Shown: positions 32,595 to 44,732, numbered from the stretch's first letter. The stretch: 64,000 nucleotides of DNA from Undaria pinnatifida (GCA_012845835.1 JABAKD010000028.1:5676296-5740295), one strand, 5' to 3'. Notes: generated by a model not told the origin, from the letters alone. Program-made: numbers and translations.

Positions 32595-33731
32595 TTGGTC
32601 ATTTGGGGGTACAGAAAAAATACGAGCGTGGAACGTGCCCGCGCTTGCCCGGAACGCCCTAAAATTCAATTCTGACGCGCTCGCATGACACCCGTAGCCC
32701 ATGCCGAGCACGCACACGGTTTTCGGTATTTGTTCGGGCATGGTATTGGGGCAAACGGGGCCGCGGCAAAGGAGGGAGCAACCTGGTCCCCTTTTTTGAC
32801 TAAATGTGGGGGGGTATAGACTACCCCACAATACGTACTAATTTTTTATCCTATACACATGTTTGACTGCATTTCTCCCCCATTAGACTGGGAACGGTAC
32901 CCCCGATTGACCGATTCTGACGCCCTCAAAAGCAAGCACAGCGGGCGGCTGCACGTCACCCGTTCAACGGCCCGAATAGACCACGAGCGAAACACCCAGT
33001 AATCGCGAATAGCTGCGGTCGTTTATCTCCGAAAACATTACGGAACAGGGAACAAGCCAAACGAAACAAATCTACAACGGTATCCAAGAAGAAGAAAAGC
33101 AAGCGGCCAACACCATATACCTGCTTTTTCTTAAGAAATGCGAACTTTAATCGACACAGTATCCTACTCTTCATAAGACTACGGCCATAAATGGGCACGT
33201 CCTGCCCGACGATAAAATATATGGCATCGGCCGCTTGTCTTCGCGGTTTCCGGTAAATATTTTCTTTGTTTAGTTTGTTTCTTGTACTCCGTCGTTGTTT
33301 CGGAGATAAACGACCGCAGCTTTTCGCGGTTACTGGATGTTCTGCTCGTGGTCTGTTTGGACCGTTGAGTGGTGACGTGTAGCCGCCCGCTGTGCTTGCT
33401 TTTGAAGGCGTCAGAATCGGTCAATCGGGGGTACCCTTTTCAGTCAAATGGGGGACAAATGTAGTCCAACAGGGGTATAGGATAAATTTAGTAGATTTTG
33501 TGGGGTATACCCCCGCACGTTTCAGTCAAAAGGGGGACCAGGTTGCTCCCTCTTTCGTCGCGGCCTCGTTTGCCCCAGTATCGTGCACGAAAAATAAAAG
33601 AAAACGGTGTGCGTGCTCGGCATGGGCTGCGAGTGTCATCCAAGCGCGTCAGAATTGAATCTTAGGCCGTTTGAGGCAAGCACGGGCACGTTCCGCACCC
33701 GTGTTTTCTCTGCACCCCCAAATGACCCAAA
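32595..33731. mobile_element. Second fold-back element with arms of about 440 bp
   Basis: The left arm starts TTGGTCATTTGGGGGTACAG; the complement of the right end starts TTGGGTCATTTGGGGGTGCA. Shared internal blocks include GGAACGTGCCCG, CCCATGCCGAGCACGCACAC, GGAGGGAGCAACCTGGTCCC, AAAGCAAGCACAGCGGGCGG and GCGGTCGTTTATCTCCGAAA. The unpaired centre is about 200 bp. There is no transposase frame, so it is non-autonomous. It is unrelated to the CAGCTGTGAGAT family. No clear target-site duplication. Confidence 0.85.
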
Positions 33732-33734
33732 CAA

Positions 33735-35185
33735 TACCCTACTGTGACAATTTACCAAAATATGAACAAGGTGGAGCAACAGATCAAAGAAAAGCTTGAC
33801 CGCCCCGCAAGTAATGGACGGGGGCAGTGTCCAAGTGAGACCCCCGGAGATGCCAGAGATGCATCAACCGAGCACTTTCAGCAGGAAGATAAGAGTATGT
33901 TGTTCTGTATCCCCGTTTGCATACACGATGTTTTTATTCCGAACCTCTCAAGCTGTTTTTTCTCTCTACCGGAACAATCAGCAATGGAATGACCTGTGGT
34001 ATGGGATCATAAGTCATTTTATTTTGCCTGACCGAGTGATTGAGCGCTGGTAACACATATTCTCGAACGATAAAGGAAAGGTGTGTTGATCTTGAAACGC
34101 GTAGGGCAGCGATGGACCTGCCGAGCAGGGTACTGAACACCACATGTAACATGCATTAACCCATTAAAAGCCCCAAAACCCCTTGCTATACAAATTCCAA
34201 GTAACTTTTCCACAAAACGGGTTTCCACGTGTATAGGTGTTAACATTCCTGTTGCGAATAGCTGCAGTTCTCGTCTGTGGCCTGAAGGTTTGACGACCGT
34301 CGTACCCGTGGTTTGTTGATTCCACCTCGTGAATGCCAGATAATAATGCTAGTGAGTACTTGCCGAGTACCCGAAACTGATATTTCGGCCATCACATCCG
34401 GAGTAGATACGTAAATGATTTAAACTTGACACTTTCGCCATTTTTTCGTTTAGATTTTGGCTCTCATCATACAAGTTTACTATTGTCTTTTGAGCTTTTC
34501 CCACAAACTGATTTCTGGATTTTGTGCTGCTTCTTCTGTGGCTGTATGATGTGATATGGCACTAAGTATCGTTATCCATTTACCGTACGTTTCTGTTCCA
34601 CTGGCAAAACATGTTGTGCAGTGTTTAGCTTTTTACTTTTCGGCGCTGCTTCTTCGCCGCTGCTGCTGCTTGCTGCGTTTTGCCCGAATCAACAGTAACT
34701 ATGTAAGGAAGTGTGCTGTACTATCGTACGTTGTTGTTTTATGTCACGGCTGGTTCTGCTACTCAATCATATTAAGTTGTTTTCTGTGTAACTAACACTC
34801 TCATCGCGCACGTGGTCCCCAGCGCTATAATGTTAACGGTGTCTTATACGATTCAAACAGAAAAGCTACAGATGCACGAGCAATTCGGGTGTTAGGTTGA
34901 TTCGGGCTTTCTAATATCACACGCAACCCACGGTGTTGCAACACGACTCCGAAGGGAAACCTTGTACCTGGTGTGTTTTGCTTGCTTCAACCTGAAATCA
35001 GTAACGCACGTGGGCTTTCGGCACTGCCTGATGATCGAGCACTAATGTGCTCGTATCTGGCATTAGACTATCAAGCAAAGGGTGTTTGTTGTTGCTTTCT
35101 CTTTTTTGCGAACTCGTGGAACAACAACCCGTGAGTCTCTCCGACATGTCACAGCAACTACAGACTGCTGCGTGACTGCACTTCA
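33735..35185. other. No recognisable gene
   Basis: AT-rich stretch with short ORFs and no repeat I can name; it forms the upstream region of the receptor gene. Confidence 0.4.
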
Positions 35186-35187
35186 TT

Positions 35188-35272
35188 GTTTTTTAGGTTC
35201 CCATCCCATTCGCTATTCTCGCGTTACTCCCGCGCTCCATTCCAGTAGTAACTTAGATTCGGGGTCATATGC
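35188..35272 (-). mobile_element. SINE copy C, 3' fragment
   Basis: Minus-strand 3' end only. T-rich start (T6 on plus at about 35,190), then the ATTCTCGCGTTACTCCCGCG and AGTAACTTAGATTCGGGGTC blocks shared with copies A, B and D. Confidence 0.7.
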
Positions 35273-35488
35273 TGCTGTATTGTTCCACGTACGTATCACA
35301 GATACATATAATGCATCATAACGATCTTACGCAACAAGATCAACGTCTCTTCTTGCGCAGAGAGCCAACGTATTTGTCGAAAGTAACGACATTATTCGTG
35401 TATACTCACCACCGTTACGAATCCTACCCCCCATCACGAGCTAGCACGATGTTGATGCTCATTTCGCTGACTGCACATTACCGGTTGC

Positions 35489-35756
35489 ATGCAGGTCGTC
35501 TGGAGCGGGACGATGCATGCCGTCACAACGGCTCTGATCGTGGTGGCTCTCCTCAACGCGTGCTTGTGGCCGAGATTGCTCTGGCAATTGTGGGCCCTGA
35601 GACACGAGTTCGAGATAGCGGCAAGGGCTCCCGTCATCGTTGGGATAAGTGGAGTGGGGGCTCTAATTTTGATGCTTGCCGTACTCGCGCACTGGATCCT
35701 TCTGTTGGAAAGCAAGGGCTTGCCCTGCTACATGATGCTTTTCGCATCCTACCTAT
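35489..35756 (+). CDS. 7TM-RGS receptor, exon 1 (TM1, TM2, start of TM3)
   Basis: This exon encodes about 89 residues: a first hydrophobic helix (around TALIVVALLNACLW), the basic turn RLLWQLWALRHEFEIAARAP, a second helix (VGALILMLAVLAHWILLL), and the start of a third (GLPCYMMLFASYL). It ends in phase 1 at a strong donor, TAT/GTGAGT, that is conserved in the minus-strand pseudogene copy. Initiation may be at the ATG at 35,489 or 35,513. An acceptor-like TGCAG at 35,490-35,494 leaves open an upstream exon. The protein would be a plasma-membrane receptor of the plant AtRGS1 type, where a 7TM region carries its own GTPase-accelerating RGS domain. Conservation with the 12.9-kb copy is good evidence that this is real coding sequence. 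Confidence 0.65.
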
Positions 35757-36949
35757 GTGAGTGCATCTCTGCTGTCGTTCTGGGGCAAAGCGTAGTTTCC
35801 TAAAATTTGAGCTCTCCTATCTCGTGCACACTGAAGCTACGTATTAGACTATACGACTTACTTTACAACACCGTGAGAGAAAGGCAAGCAGGTGCTTGAA
35901 GCTCGATCGAGAGTATACCTGGCAGGCCCCGACCACTGTAGAGTTGATGTAAACAGACTGCAGTAGCATTGCTCGTAATAGCTACTAGAAGCGTTGTGTG
36001 CAAATAACAATTTTACATCGTGCGGCATACGGTAATCAGGTGGTGCCAATTGTATATTGGGACTCTCCGGAAACTGCGCTACACTTGTATCGCACGATAA
36101 TCAGAGGAAATACTCGGAAAACGGAATACCATATCATGAGATGGGTGTTTGGCGTCACTTTTCGGCACACAAGGAATCCACCACAAAAGGCACGCTCTGA
36201 TAGCTGGGCCATTAGTCTAGTCACTTCATCTCTACATCGGCATATTACCACAAGCACCAGGGCTTCTAACCTCACAGGTTGATTTCCACCGATACGTGGC
36301 ACAAGGTTCACCGGTTTGTGGTGTGCGGAACACGGGCCGATTTAGCAACAACCTCCTACCAATCATAGAACCAAATAAGCCAGTAGCACGCGTCTTACGG
36401 ATACGCACGATATAAACAGCGACGAACAGAGCACGGCGATCGGAGGCCGGACCATATTATATAGTAGCGAGCATATCCCAGCCCGTCGGTTCCCTACTCA
36501 CCCACCCTCCGCAGACAGTCGAAATTGTAATCCATATGCAAGACAGTGCGTACAAGATGCCGAAGTCTGCCTCACGAGCGGTTCTATGTAGAATTCAGCG
36601 CACCCTTCATGCGACCGGTCGATCATCTCACGGCGCTTCGCGCTCCGTGCGCGCAAAGTCTGCCTGGTCGGTGAAAACTCAACGTTCTACGTTCCACCGT
36701 TGTAGGGGTGTGAGGGTCTACGGTCATATGTACTAAGGCCGTGCATGGCAACGATGATTAACTTTCCTGCAGCTATGTTCATAAGACCACGGAACAACGT
36801 GGTGGGCAGTCGGAACGCGCTGATACGCAAATACGACTTTTAAGTATGCAGTATCCCGTATGCAGTAAATACCGTATCTACCACAACCTTGTGTGAGTTC
36901 GTTGGCTAATGTATATGCCGTCATGCTCTCCCTCCAAAGAGATGGGTGA

Positions 36950-37540
36950 AAGGCGCCAAGGCAGCACCTCGCAGCCTTTTTGGCGATCGACCGGGACGAT
37001 TTTGTTTTTTTTATCCTCCGGCGGATGGGGAGAAAAAAAGCTTTTTTAGCTCACCACACTTCCACGTTTTCTCATACGCGTCGTGTGTCGATTTAACTCA
37101 GTAGCTTTCGCAGCCCAACGCTAGCTGGCGCACCCTAGGGATCCCATTGTAGGTATAGCGTAAGCTGTCCCTATCAGTGGTCTTCGTTACATCCCCGGCA
37201 GCGCAAGCTGCCGTCGTATACGGATGCGTGTGTATGTCGACCCGGCCTGTCCCCTGGGGGTCAGGTTCGGTGGAGATAGCCACCCGGAATGTAATCTTTC
37301 CGGGTAGTGTGGGACTTGCGTAAGCTCACCCACTAACAAAACCCCTAGCCATGGGAGATGGCCTTCCGCCGGACTTGGTCCAGTTACGGTCCACCCTACC
37401 CATTCGGGCGTTGGTCCTCGGGACGAGTTCCTTGGATCTGCCGTCAAGCAAGGGTGCCCGAATCAAGGCACACCGATTCATCTAGCCGTATCGTGAGTTA
37501 TTTACAACCTTTTCAAGCATGCAGAGTTTGTGAATTTTAT
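36950..37540. other. Intron 1 of the receptor: GC-rich stretch of unknown nature
   Basis: Within the 1.9-kb interval between exons 1 and 2, this stretch has several short self-complementary words (ACCCGGAATG...CTTTCCGGGT, GGCCTGTCCCC...) and no ORF of interest. It could hold a structured RNA or an old repeat. I cannot identify it. Confidence 0.25.
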
Positions 37541-37643
37541 TAGTCTTGTGGTATCCTCATCATACACAAACCACCACCCACCGTGCTCTGGCATATTTAT
37601 TGTCGCGTCTGACGTCGGCCGTTCCCCCTCCCCTTGCCTCAAG

Positions 37644-37836
37644 GCATCGCGATCTTCATGTTTCCGTATTGTCTTCGCGCCATTCAGATGGTAGTTGCTT
37701 ACGATACGCCCTACCGGCTGAAATACGCCCGATACGTCAAGACGAAGAACATCTTGAAAATGTCAGTGCTAATCGGGGCTGCACTCTTGGTTGCTGCCTG
37801 GTACGTCATGTACAGCATGCCGGAACGCTACTCCAG
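37644..37836 (+). CDS. 7TM-RGS receptor, exon 2 (end of TM3, TM4)
   Basis: The acceptor CCTTGCCTCAAG precedes 37,644. Two bases complete the Cys codon left open by exon 1 (T + GC), giving SYL-C-IAIFMFPYCLRAIQM. A polar loop follows (YDTPYRLKYARYVKTKN), then a fourth helix (ILKMSVLIGAALLVAAWYV). The exon ends in phase 2 at CCAG/GTGCAA. The cytosolic R/K-rich loop between TM3 and TM4 is typical of G-protein-facing loops. The phase match to exons 1 and 3 is the main support; the protein family assignment comes from the combination with the RGS exons. Confidence 0.65.
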
Positions 37837-38266
37837 GTGCAACTTTTACACTAACGTGTAGCCATGGTTAGTCTTGGAAGCGTTTCCCATGTATTTGTTC
37901 ACGTGAGCATTCCGGTACACCATATAAAGGTATTATTCACAACATTACACCCGGGCACATCTCAAGCCGTGTGCTGCCTGCGGCGCGTCAACACACGTAG
38001 AACGACAAATAAACTTGAAAGTGCCGTGTTATAATAGAGCAAGCGTGCGATATACGATGGTTCATACTAGCCCCGTGTCATCCACTTCCTTGCGTTAGAG
38101 ACCGACTTTAAAAATACACCAGCGCCAACCGAGCAGCCCGCGTTGGTTCATGTGGTCGAAAATTTGATCGCCAGCTTGTTTCGCGATTATGTTCCTCTCA
38201 CGTTCCAACGGGGCTAGCGCTTACATTACGCCGATGACCTCTGTTTTTCTTGGTTTTGAACGGCAG

Positions 38267-38436
38267 CGATCAATACGGCTGCTTCTTCTTCAACGAGAGA
38301 CGGGTCCTTGAGCTCACACTCCTTCTAGGTATCGGACCGACGATCTTCTCCATGTTCAAGCTCATGAGAGTGAATGATGTGTTTGGTATCGGGCCGGAGA
38401 TCATCCGCGTGATCATACCCATTTTGCTCACCGCAG
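38267..38436 (+). CDS. 7TM-RGS receptor, exon 3 (TM5, start of TM6)
   Basis: The acceptor TTGAACGGCAG precedes 38,267. Its first base completes a Ser codon (AG + C), giving YSSDQYGCFFFNERR as the extracellular-side loop. A hydrophobic helix follows (VLELTLLLGIGPTIFSMF), then the short loop KLMRVNDVFGI and the start of another helix (IIRVIIPILLTA). The exon ends in phase 1 at CGCAG/GTACGC. Three successive exon joins with agreeing phases argue strongly for a genuine spliced gene rather than chance ORFs. Confidence 0.65.
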
Positions 38437-38626
38437 GTACGCCGTGCACACATATTTTCCGGAAAAGGAGGTTGTAACGCATTCAAGGGCCGAAGCGTTA
38501 GGACACCGGTTTAGGGGATTCGAGTGTGGGGGCCACCTCAATAGGGAACCATGAAAATACTTCTGGCAAGGGACCGAGATATACAAAATATACGATTTTC
38601 TGTAATTTGTACCAGGTTGCCTTTAG

Positions 38627-38712
38627 TTTTGGTATCCACGACGAACCGCCGGTGGCGCAATGCAGCAGGCGTCACTCCCATCCCAGCGTTCTTGCTGGAC
38701 GACCAAATACGA
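38627..38712 (+). CDS. 7TM-RGS receptor, candidate exon 4 (end of TM6)
   Basis: After the acceptor TTGCCTTTAG, two bases complete a Val codon with exon 3's last G and the frame reads LVSTTNRRWRNAAGVTPIPA until a TAG at 38,713. Joined to exon 3 it would complete a sixth helix (IIRVIIPILLTAVLVS) followed by a basic tail. No good donor is visible before the stop, so either the exon is damaged, the true donor is non-canonical, or this is a coincidence. Confidence 0.3.
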
Positions 38713-38945
38713 TAGAGCAAAGGTCGAGGATGTTGCGTTACTCGCAACATGAGCATACAGTTGTGCGCGTAGCGTTCGAATCAAATGCGTCGAAAGGTTT
38801 GGCCATGTTCACATTTTCCCGGGAATCCACACAGACAGGCCGGCCGCGATGTCAATCTTTCAAGTTCTTAGATCACTTTTTCCGTCTTTCTTGTGAACGG
38901 TGACATATGGAAACTTCAGCCTCTTGCCTTTGTACCGAGAACCAG

Positions 38946-39168
38946 CGGTGGTCGTACGCCAACGGCGTGTGCGTGTGCAAACTCGTGTTTTACCTATTTT
39001 GTTTAACGCTTGTCCACCGTGTCATTCCCACTTGATGCGTTCGCTTGAAGTGGCTCTGACAATAATTCAGGAGCTGCTGCACGCAAACATCCTTGAGGAC
39101 TCGCGCGCCATTCACTCCTGGGTGGAAATTTGCGTTTTTGGTTGCGTGGTCAACGCTATATTTTGGAG
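38946..39168 (+). CDS. 7TM-RGS receptor, candidate exon 5 (TM7 and following helix), possibly frameshifted
   Basis: One frame gives ENQRWSYANGVCVCKLVFYL continuing through FCLTLVHRVI, a good seventh helix, and stops at about 39,034. The neighbouring frame then reads MRSLEVALTIIQELLHANIL and SWVEICVFGCVVNAIFW up to a perfect GGAG/GTAAGT donor at 39,168. The two parts would need a one-base shift or a short intron to join. If the shift is real, the gene is broken here; if it is a sequencing or assembly error, the receptor could be intact. Confidence 0.35.
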
Positions 39169-39169
39169 G

Positions 39170-39615
39170 TAAGTGACTCAAGCTCGTATACAAGGGTCGA
39201 CCTACGATCCATTTTTTATCAAACGAATCGTGTATATGACAGGCTAAATGCAACCGAACGATGGCCAGTTGCGACACCAACTCGCAGTTCGCCTCGAAAT
39301 GCCGTTTCTATGCGCGAGATGGTCACGCGTTAGGCAGCGTCAGGTAGCTTAAGATGTTGAAACATATCACACATCGTGGCTAGTACCATACTACAATCCT
39401 GCTGCTGCGAACAATCATACTCTTAAGACTCCGCAAAATGGCAGTACTGCATACAATGTATCATGCTGCATTCAAGGCCCCTTTTGGCTGCGGCGACACG
39501 CATCTTTGATGGTTAAGTATTGGCGCAAGAGCTTCCATCTGTAGGAGTGTAGGGGTCTGGCGTTTGGATCCACGCTTTAGTTTGTGTATTCCCTGGTAGT
39601 GTGTGAGATGAGCAT
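39170..39615. other. Putative receptor intron sequence, no further feature
   Basis: Starts with the GTAAGT donor. No exon, array or mobile element is recognised before repeat E copy 2. Confidence 0.4.
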
Positions 39616-39619
39616 TCGA

Positions 39620-40235
39620 AGATCTTTTGAATCAAGTGTGCACCGCCCGACGCGAGATGCAGAACGGCAGATCTCACTCGTCGGTCTTCATTCGACCAAT
39701 ACAGTTGTTGTGTGAGTGTGCCTTTGCATTGCATCAGGAGCAGAAGAGAGATCACTTGGGAACAGTAGCGACCGACGTCCACCGCATGTGCCATCATGGC
39801 TCATGACTCGACAGCACTAACAACCCGAGTGTTAGGCCTGGGCTGGACCTCCGCTGGCCTCCCACATATGCAGGGAGTCTACAGGAACTTGTGTACGCTC
39901 CAAAAGTTCAATCACACTATAGCACTTATTGTTTCGCGCATACTGCATTCTACAGATGTCTGGTTTTGTCCCCCTCACGCGGGTTGGTCTATATAGTTTC
40001 GGTGTGCAGGACGAGGCTGACCGTCTTAGTCCTGTTGACCCTGGCATTAGCAGGGGAGTCACCGACCTGTGTCCTTCACGGGGGTACACCTGTATCCTTC
40101 ACGAGGGTACACACATCCCGTAACACGCGCGATCGAAGAGTCACACGCAGCTTGCAAAGCCGAGTTTTGATCAAGATTCCTTTTTGGTCGATCTCACACA
40201 CACAGCTCAAGTGTATTGTTTCGTTTGTCATGTAG
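39620..40235. repeat. Dispersed TIR-family subfamily E, copy 2
   Basis: Partner of 7,170-7,775 in the same orientation, including ATCAAGTGTGCACCGCCCGA, CTCGTCGGTCTTCA, CATGACTCGACAGCACTAAC and the right-arm end GCTTGCAAAGC...GATCTCACACACACAGCTC. In this copy the tip CACAGCT is expanded by CACA units and the GGGTACACCTGTATCCTTCA block is duplicated. Confidence 0.75.
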
Positions 40236-40620
40236 ACTAGACTATATGTGAAGGAACCACTGTATGCACGTACGGAACAGAGTTTTCATGGTATTTTTTT
40301 GGGGAGATCGTATTCTTCGGTGGTTGAGTAATACCATAAACAACGTTCAACCTTGCAAGTTGGCCTACAGCAGTAGCTACGTGCCTATGCACCAGAGGGC
40401 ATTAATTAGCTGTTGCTGCGCTGTTGCGTGGGGGCAATATTCGAGTCAACATGCTAACCGTTTCGTGCAACAGTCGCCGCGAGGCTGGTGCGCGCAGCGC
40501 AACACGCGATTTTTGGGCGCGAAACATTTTCCGCCGCTAGCTAGCGAAACATTTGATTGCCCCATTTTTCACCGCAGGCCCAAAAACGAATGTTGGAGCA
40601 TTTGTTTCGCCACAGGCGAT

Positions 40621-40682
40621 ATATATGAGTTTCAACAAAATCTTCGATCTCACAGCTGGAGTGCATTTTCATTTTTTATAAT
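40621..40682. repeat. TIR-family tip (right-end orientation), site of a nested insertion
   Basis: GAGTTTCAACAAAATCTTCG, ATCTCACAGCTGGAGTGCAT and TTTTTTATA, the outermost 60 bp of the family. The TIR element at 40,683 starts immediately after its tip. Confidence 0.8.
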
Positions 40683-41845
40683 AGAGTGTTTGCGAAAATA
40701 CGTTTCTAAAAATTTACTTGCCTTCCGCTAAAAAAAGTAAATTGCCTTCCCACCGAGTTTTTGGTGTGTTTGCGCTAGCGGTAAACAAAATCCTGCAGGC
40801 GACGCCTCCGAAATTTAGAAGGGAAACGGGGATGTGCGCGATTGTAATATACGTACGAGTACAGCAGCAGCAGTGCGAGTTACTGCTCTATAGTACTATA
40901 CGATACGAGTACTCGTTGTACGTACTCCAGTCTCGAGCCTCTCGTTTCAGGTGCAGCAGTACCTGGAACACGGTACATGCAAGCACCCAACAGACTACAA
41001 ATTAGTAGAGGTATGGCGGTCTGTCTCGCGCGTAAAAACACCTTGTGAGCAGGGACTACCTCATTACACGTGCTACAAGCAGAGCAACGCCTTCCTCATG
41101 CGACGGAAGGGAAGGCGAAGCGCAGTTTCCCCATGGAACGTGGACCTGTTATTGCGAAGCACCACCCTGCGAAGAATCTGCACGCAGCGGTTTAGGGCAG
41201 AGGAGTTTCCGCTCCTCTGCCCTAAACCAAAAGTCATGCCACGCTTCAGTCGCGGTGATGTTGGAGAAGCGCGGTGGCTGCTGTCGCACAGATGGACCGA
41301 TACGAGTCCTATCTTGCCAGATGCGGCACACGATAGCCGCAATCAAGGCGCGTGGTGTCGCTCTCTGCGTTGAGGCTCCTCTCCGCGTGCGTGCGTTCGA
41401 CTCCGCCAGCTGCGAGAAGTTCACCACAGCTTGCAGCAAGCGCTGAACCCTTGGTCACGGACGCAGAGGGCAGCAACAGACGGTTCATCACCGGCCTGCT
41501 GCATATCTCTGATGTTACGCCTGTGCGTCGTGCTCAGGGTACTACCCTCTCCATCCTCCGTGCGTTCGTTGCTTGTACTGCTGCTGTGCAAACAGCGGTG
41601 CTTGTCCTGTTTGTCCCGTGGTTGGGGCGCTATAGACCCTTGCAGAGGCGTTCTGCCTCGGACAAATGCTCGGTGTATTGTAGGCCAATGAAACAGAGAG
41701 ACAAAATTTACCGTAACTTTTGACCAAAACCTACCTTCGACAAAGTACATTTTTGCCTTTTTTTCAAAAATTTACCGCAAATATTGCCTTCGGGACAATT
41801 TTTGAAAAAGTAAATTTTTAAAAAACGTACTTTCGCAAACACTCT
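40683..41845. mobile_element. Small non-autonomous TIR element, 1.16 kb
   Basis: The left end AGAGTGTTTGCGAAAATACG is matched by the complement of the right end, AGAGTGTTTGCGAAAGTACG. Similarity continues to about 35 bp (TTTCTAAAAATTTAC against TTTTTTAAAAATTTAC, with a small gap). AAT stands on both sides, a possible 3-bp target duplication as in PIF/Harbinger-like elements, though AAT is not their usual TWA target. The interior carries overlapping short ORFs with no transposase motif. Confidence 0.8.
41189..41228. repeat. Perfect 17-bp inverted repeat
   Basis: GGTTTAGGGCAGAGGAG, a six-base loop (TTTCCG), then its exact complement. It lies mid-way in the 40,683-41,845 element. Confidence 0.95.
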
Positions 41846-44700
41846 AATATATAGCGTCTATTTTTCTTCGAAGGCATGTTTTGTTTTGGGGGGGCTTTTT
41901 TCAAAATCGCCGTACGTAGGGGATATGTTTTTTGAAGCACCGTTTCTTGTCCAATTGTGGCCGTAGTTGAACGTTTCTCAGGCCCCATTTATTTCCCATT
42001 AGCTATTATTGTCGAAAGCAAAAATGTGGAACCTTTTGCTATTCGCATTAGGCTTTTATTCTTTCTAGGCAACATTTTCTTTTCGCCGCGGTAGACGAAC
42101 ATATAATAAAGAGGCTTTCTTCGGTATCTGCCATACGTAATGTTTGGTTAAGCACGTTTTAATTTTGTGGTATGTCATTCACCGTACGTATCATAGGTGT
42201 GATTATTAATATTTTTTTCACTTTTCGCCGTCGTCGTCGATCTGCTTTTTTGAGGAAACGGTTACACTTACGCGGTAATACAAAAATATTACAAAGAAAC
42301 ACAAATAAGGCGAAATAGGCATTGTTTGTTTCAGGCACCTTTCTCTATTCTTCGACGGCGCTTTCCGCGGCGTTTACAGGAATATTTTTACAGTAAAACT
42401 TTTTACAGTATACAAAGCGTCCTGCACGGACTATATGTCCCATCGCATACCAATGCCGAACACGACGGAAGACACTAGGGCTGGAACAGCTGTGCCTGCC
42501 CTACGTATGCCTACAGAAGCACCGGCAGCGATTATTCCCGCGGCTCCAGCAAACAGCCGGCGGCAGCAGCAGTAGCCGCAGCGCTAGAGGCTGCGAGGGC
42601 TGCGGCGAGCTCAAGAAGGCAGCACGCAGCAGCAAGGGGCGTATGTAGCAGCCGTAGGAGCACCGCAAAGCAATAGTGGCACCTATACTGCGTGACGAGC
42701 TTACGAGTAGAACCCATGGGTGACGCAGGTATATTCCAGGGATTCGCGGAATATGCTATGATTCACCAGGTACTGCCGTCACGCGTCAAGTGCTGATGTC
42801 ACGTTACCGGCAGCCGCAACGATATGCTGTTAGCACGAGGATCTTAATGCATCACTTTTTGGGCGCAAGAACAGTATCGGTAAGCCAGGACATCATCAAA
42901 CAGGTATTCGCGGTAGCACAGCAAACCAGCACCGATAGGTAAAAAGCGCTCGTAGCAGCGGCTAATTTAGGCAATGGCCCCCAGCTACTATGAAATATGC
43001 TACCGACAACCGACGTATTGTGATGGACCAATCCATGTCATGCGCTGTGCATCATACTTATTGTGGAGTTATCAAATTATTGTTTGTACCGCGCCGGTAC
43101 ATGTCGAGGAAGGTGTACTGCGCTGGTACATGTCGAGGAAAGTGCCATGCTTCAGCGTGAGACTCCGGAGTTATTGAGGAGCAGGTGTTCGGCGGCTTCA
43201 CTGTCTAAACAAGCGGACGTTTGGGACTAGATGGGTCCGGCTGGCCACCCATTGCGCGACACAACTTTATCCTTCCTAGTGAAGCGGGGTCAGAGTCTAC
43301 ATAATTTTCGTCCCTGTATCGGCCGAATACCGGTCTAAACGAGATAGCACCCCGAAACGGCAGGATGCTTCGAGGGGAAAGGGCGAACCTTCAACAAATG
43401 CGTATGCGCGGAATCACTCATGGTGCCCATTATACGCGAAATATCGAGGACCAGCGGCGCCCGCCAGCACCAGTTGATGTGGAAAATCACATGACATAGC
43501 TGAGGCACCTGCAAGCGGCGAGGTGTCCGACCACGTTCATACGCACTCCTTCATGCAGGAGGCTCTTGTGAGCAAGTCGATGGGGCATGCGGAAGCAGGA
43601 GTAATCACGAAGAGCGGAAGGTGGAAGATGGAGACGCTAGCCGCGCACTGCATCTGATCGACCAAGTGTACATAGCCCTCGAGCGTAGAACAGACAACAG
43701 GGCCACGACTGCGTGACCGCGAGCGGGTTGCCACTGCCGTCGGCCGTTCAATTAGTTCACCCACGTGCACGCCGAACTACACGTAGAGTGTACCAGCACA
43801 TAAGCAAGTTTGGGTGAGACAACGCAGCGCCCCGGTAGGTGGCCGACGACAACAAAAATGCCACAAGGAAGTTTGGGTAGAACCCCCGACCGGGGCAGGA
43901 GGCCTCATCCAACCCAATAACACACTGAATGATCGGCGGCAGCGTGTGATAATGCTGTAGTAAAATCGCTGCCGAATGAGACGAATCCATATTTGGTACA
44001 AAATCGGGTTCCAGCATTTGGTGCAAATCACCAAAAGCATGGACGCAATCGCCTCTCACTCCGGTCAAGCCTAACTTCCTTGCGAGACCAGGGAAAAAGG
44101 CACAGGAAAACGTCAGACCTTCCCACCCGCCCTATAAGCTTCGTAGTCTTTTTCTGCACGGCCATTTCAATCCCAGGGACGGGCATCGAGCTGAGGGCGC
44201 ACTTATCACGGAGTTTACCCCGGGCGAGGACCACCTGCCTCGCGGTAGGACGCCTTATCCAACCCAATACTTACGTTGAATGATCGCTGGAAGCGTAAGA
44301 GAATATTTTAGTATCGCTGCACTGATGCACGATAGGGCGAAACAAGCGTTGTACTGGAAAGAAAGGAACCATCTAGAGCAGGTAGCCTGTCATACCGGGT
44401 TCCACCGGCCAAGGAGATATTGCGTGCAGCACGAAGAAAGGTCAAAGGAGGGGGGGTGGGTTCAGTTTTGCCATACCTTTTTCTGGTGCGGCGTCTTCGG
44501 CCATATGCTGGCTTATCCTAGGGTTTTGCTGCTGATGCTGATGTGCTACTCGAGCGGCAACATGGAACAGTAGAAACGACACAGACACTGTGGGCATTGG
44601 GAACGTCACCGATCACCGACCCTGGCTGACAATGGCAAATGATTAATAATTTTATGTTTTATCGCTTAACCTGGGTGTAGCGATGCTCCTGACTTCGGGA
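41846..44700. other. No recognisable gene (2.9 kb)
   Basis: An AT-rich left part (to about 42,420), then GCA/CGG-rich segments near 42,540-42,640. ORFs are short and overlapping. The region would be intronic if the receptor gene model is right. Confidence 0.35.
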
Positions 44701-44732
44701 GTGTGAGTGTGATCAGCTCGTTTCCGCTTGAA

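Noticed and set aside
32054-32831. Cys-rich minus-strand ORFs
   Set aside because: They translate a CAGCA/GCACGG low-complexity tract on the opposite strand.
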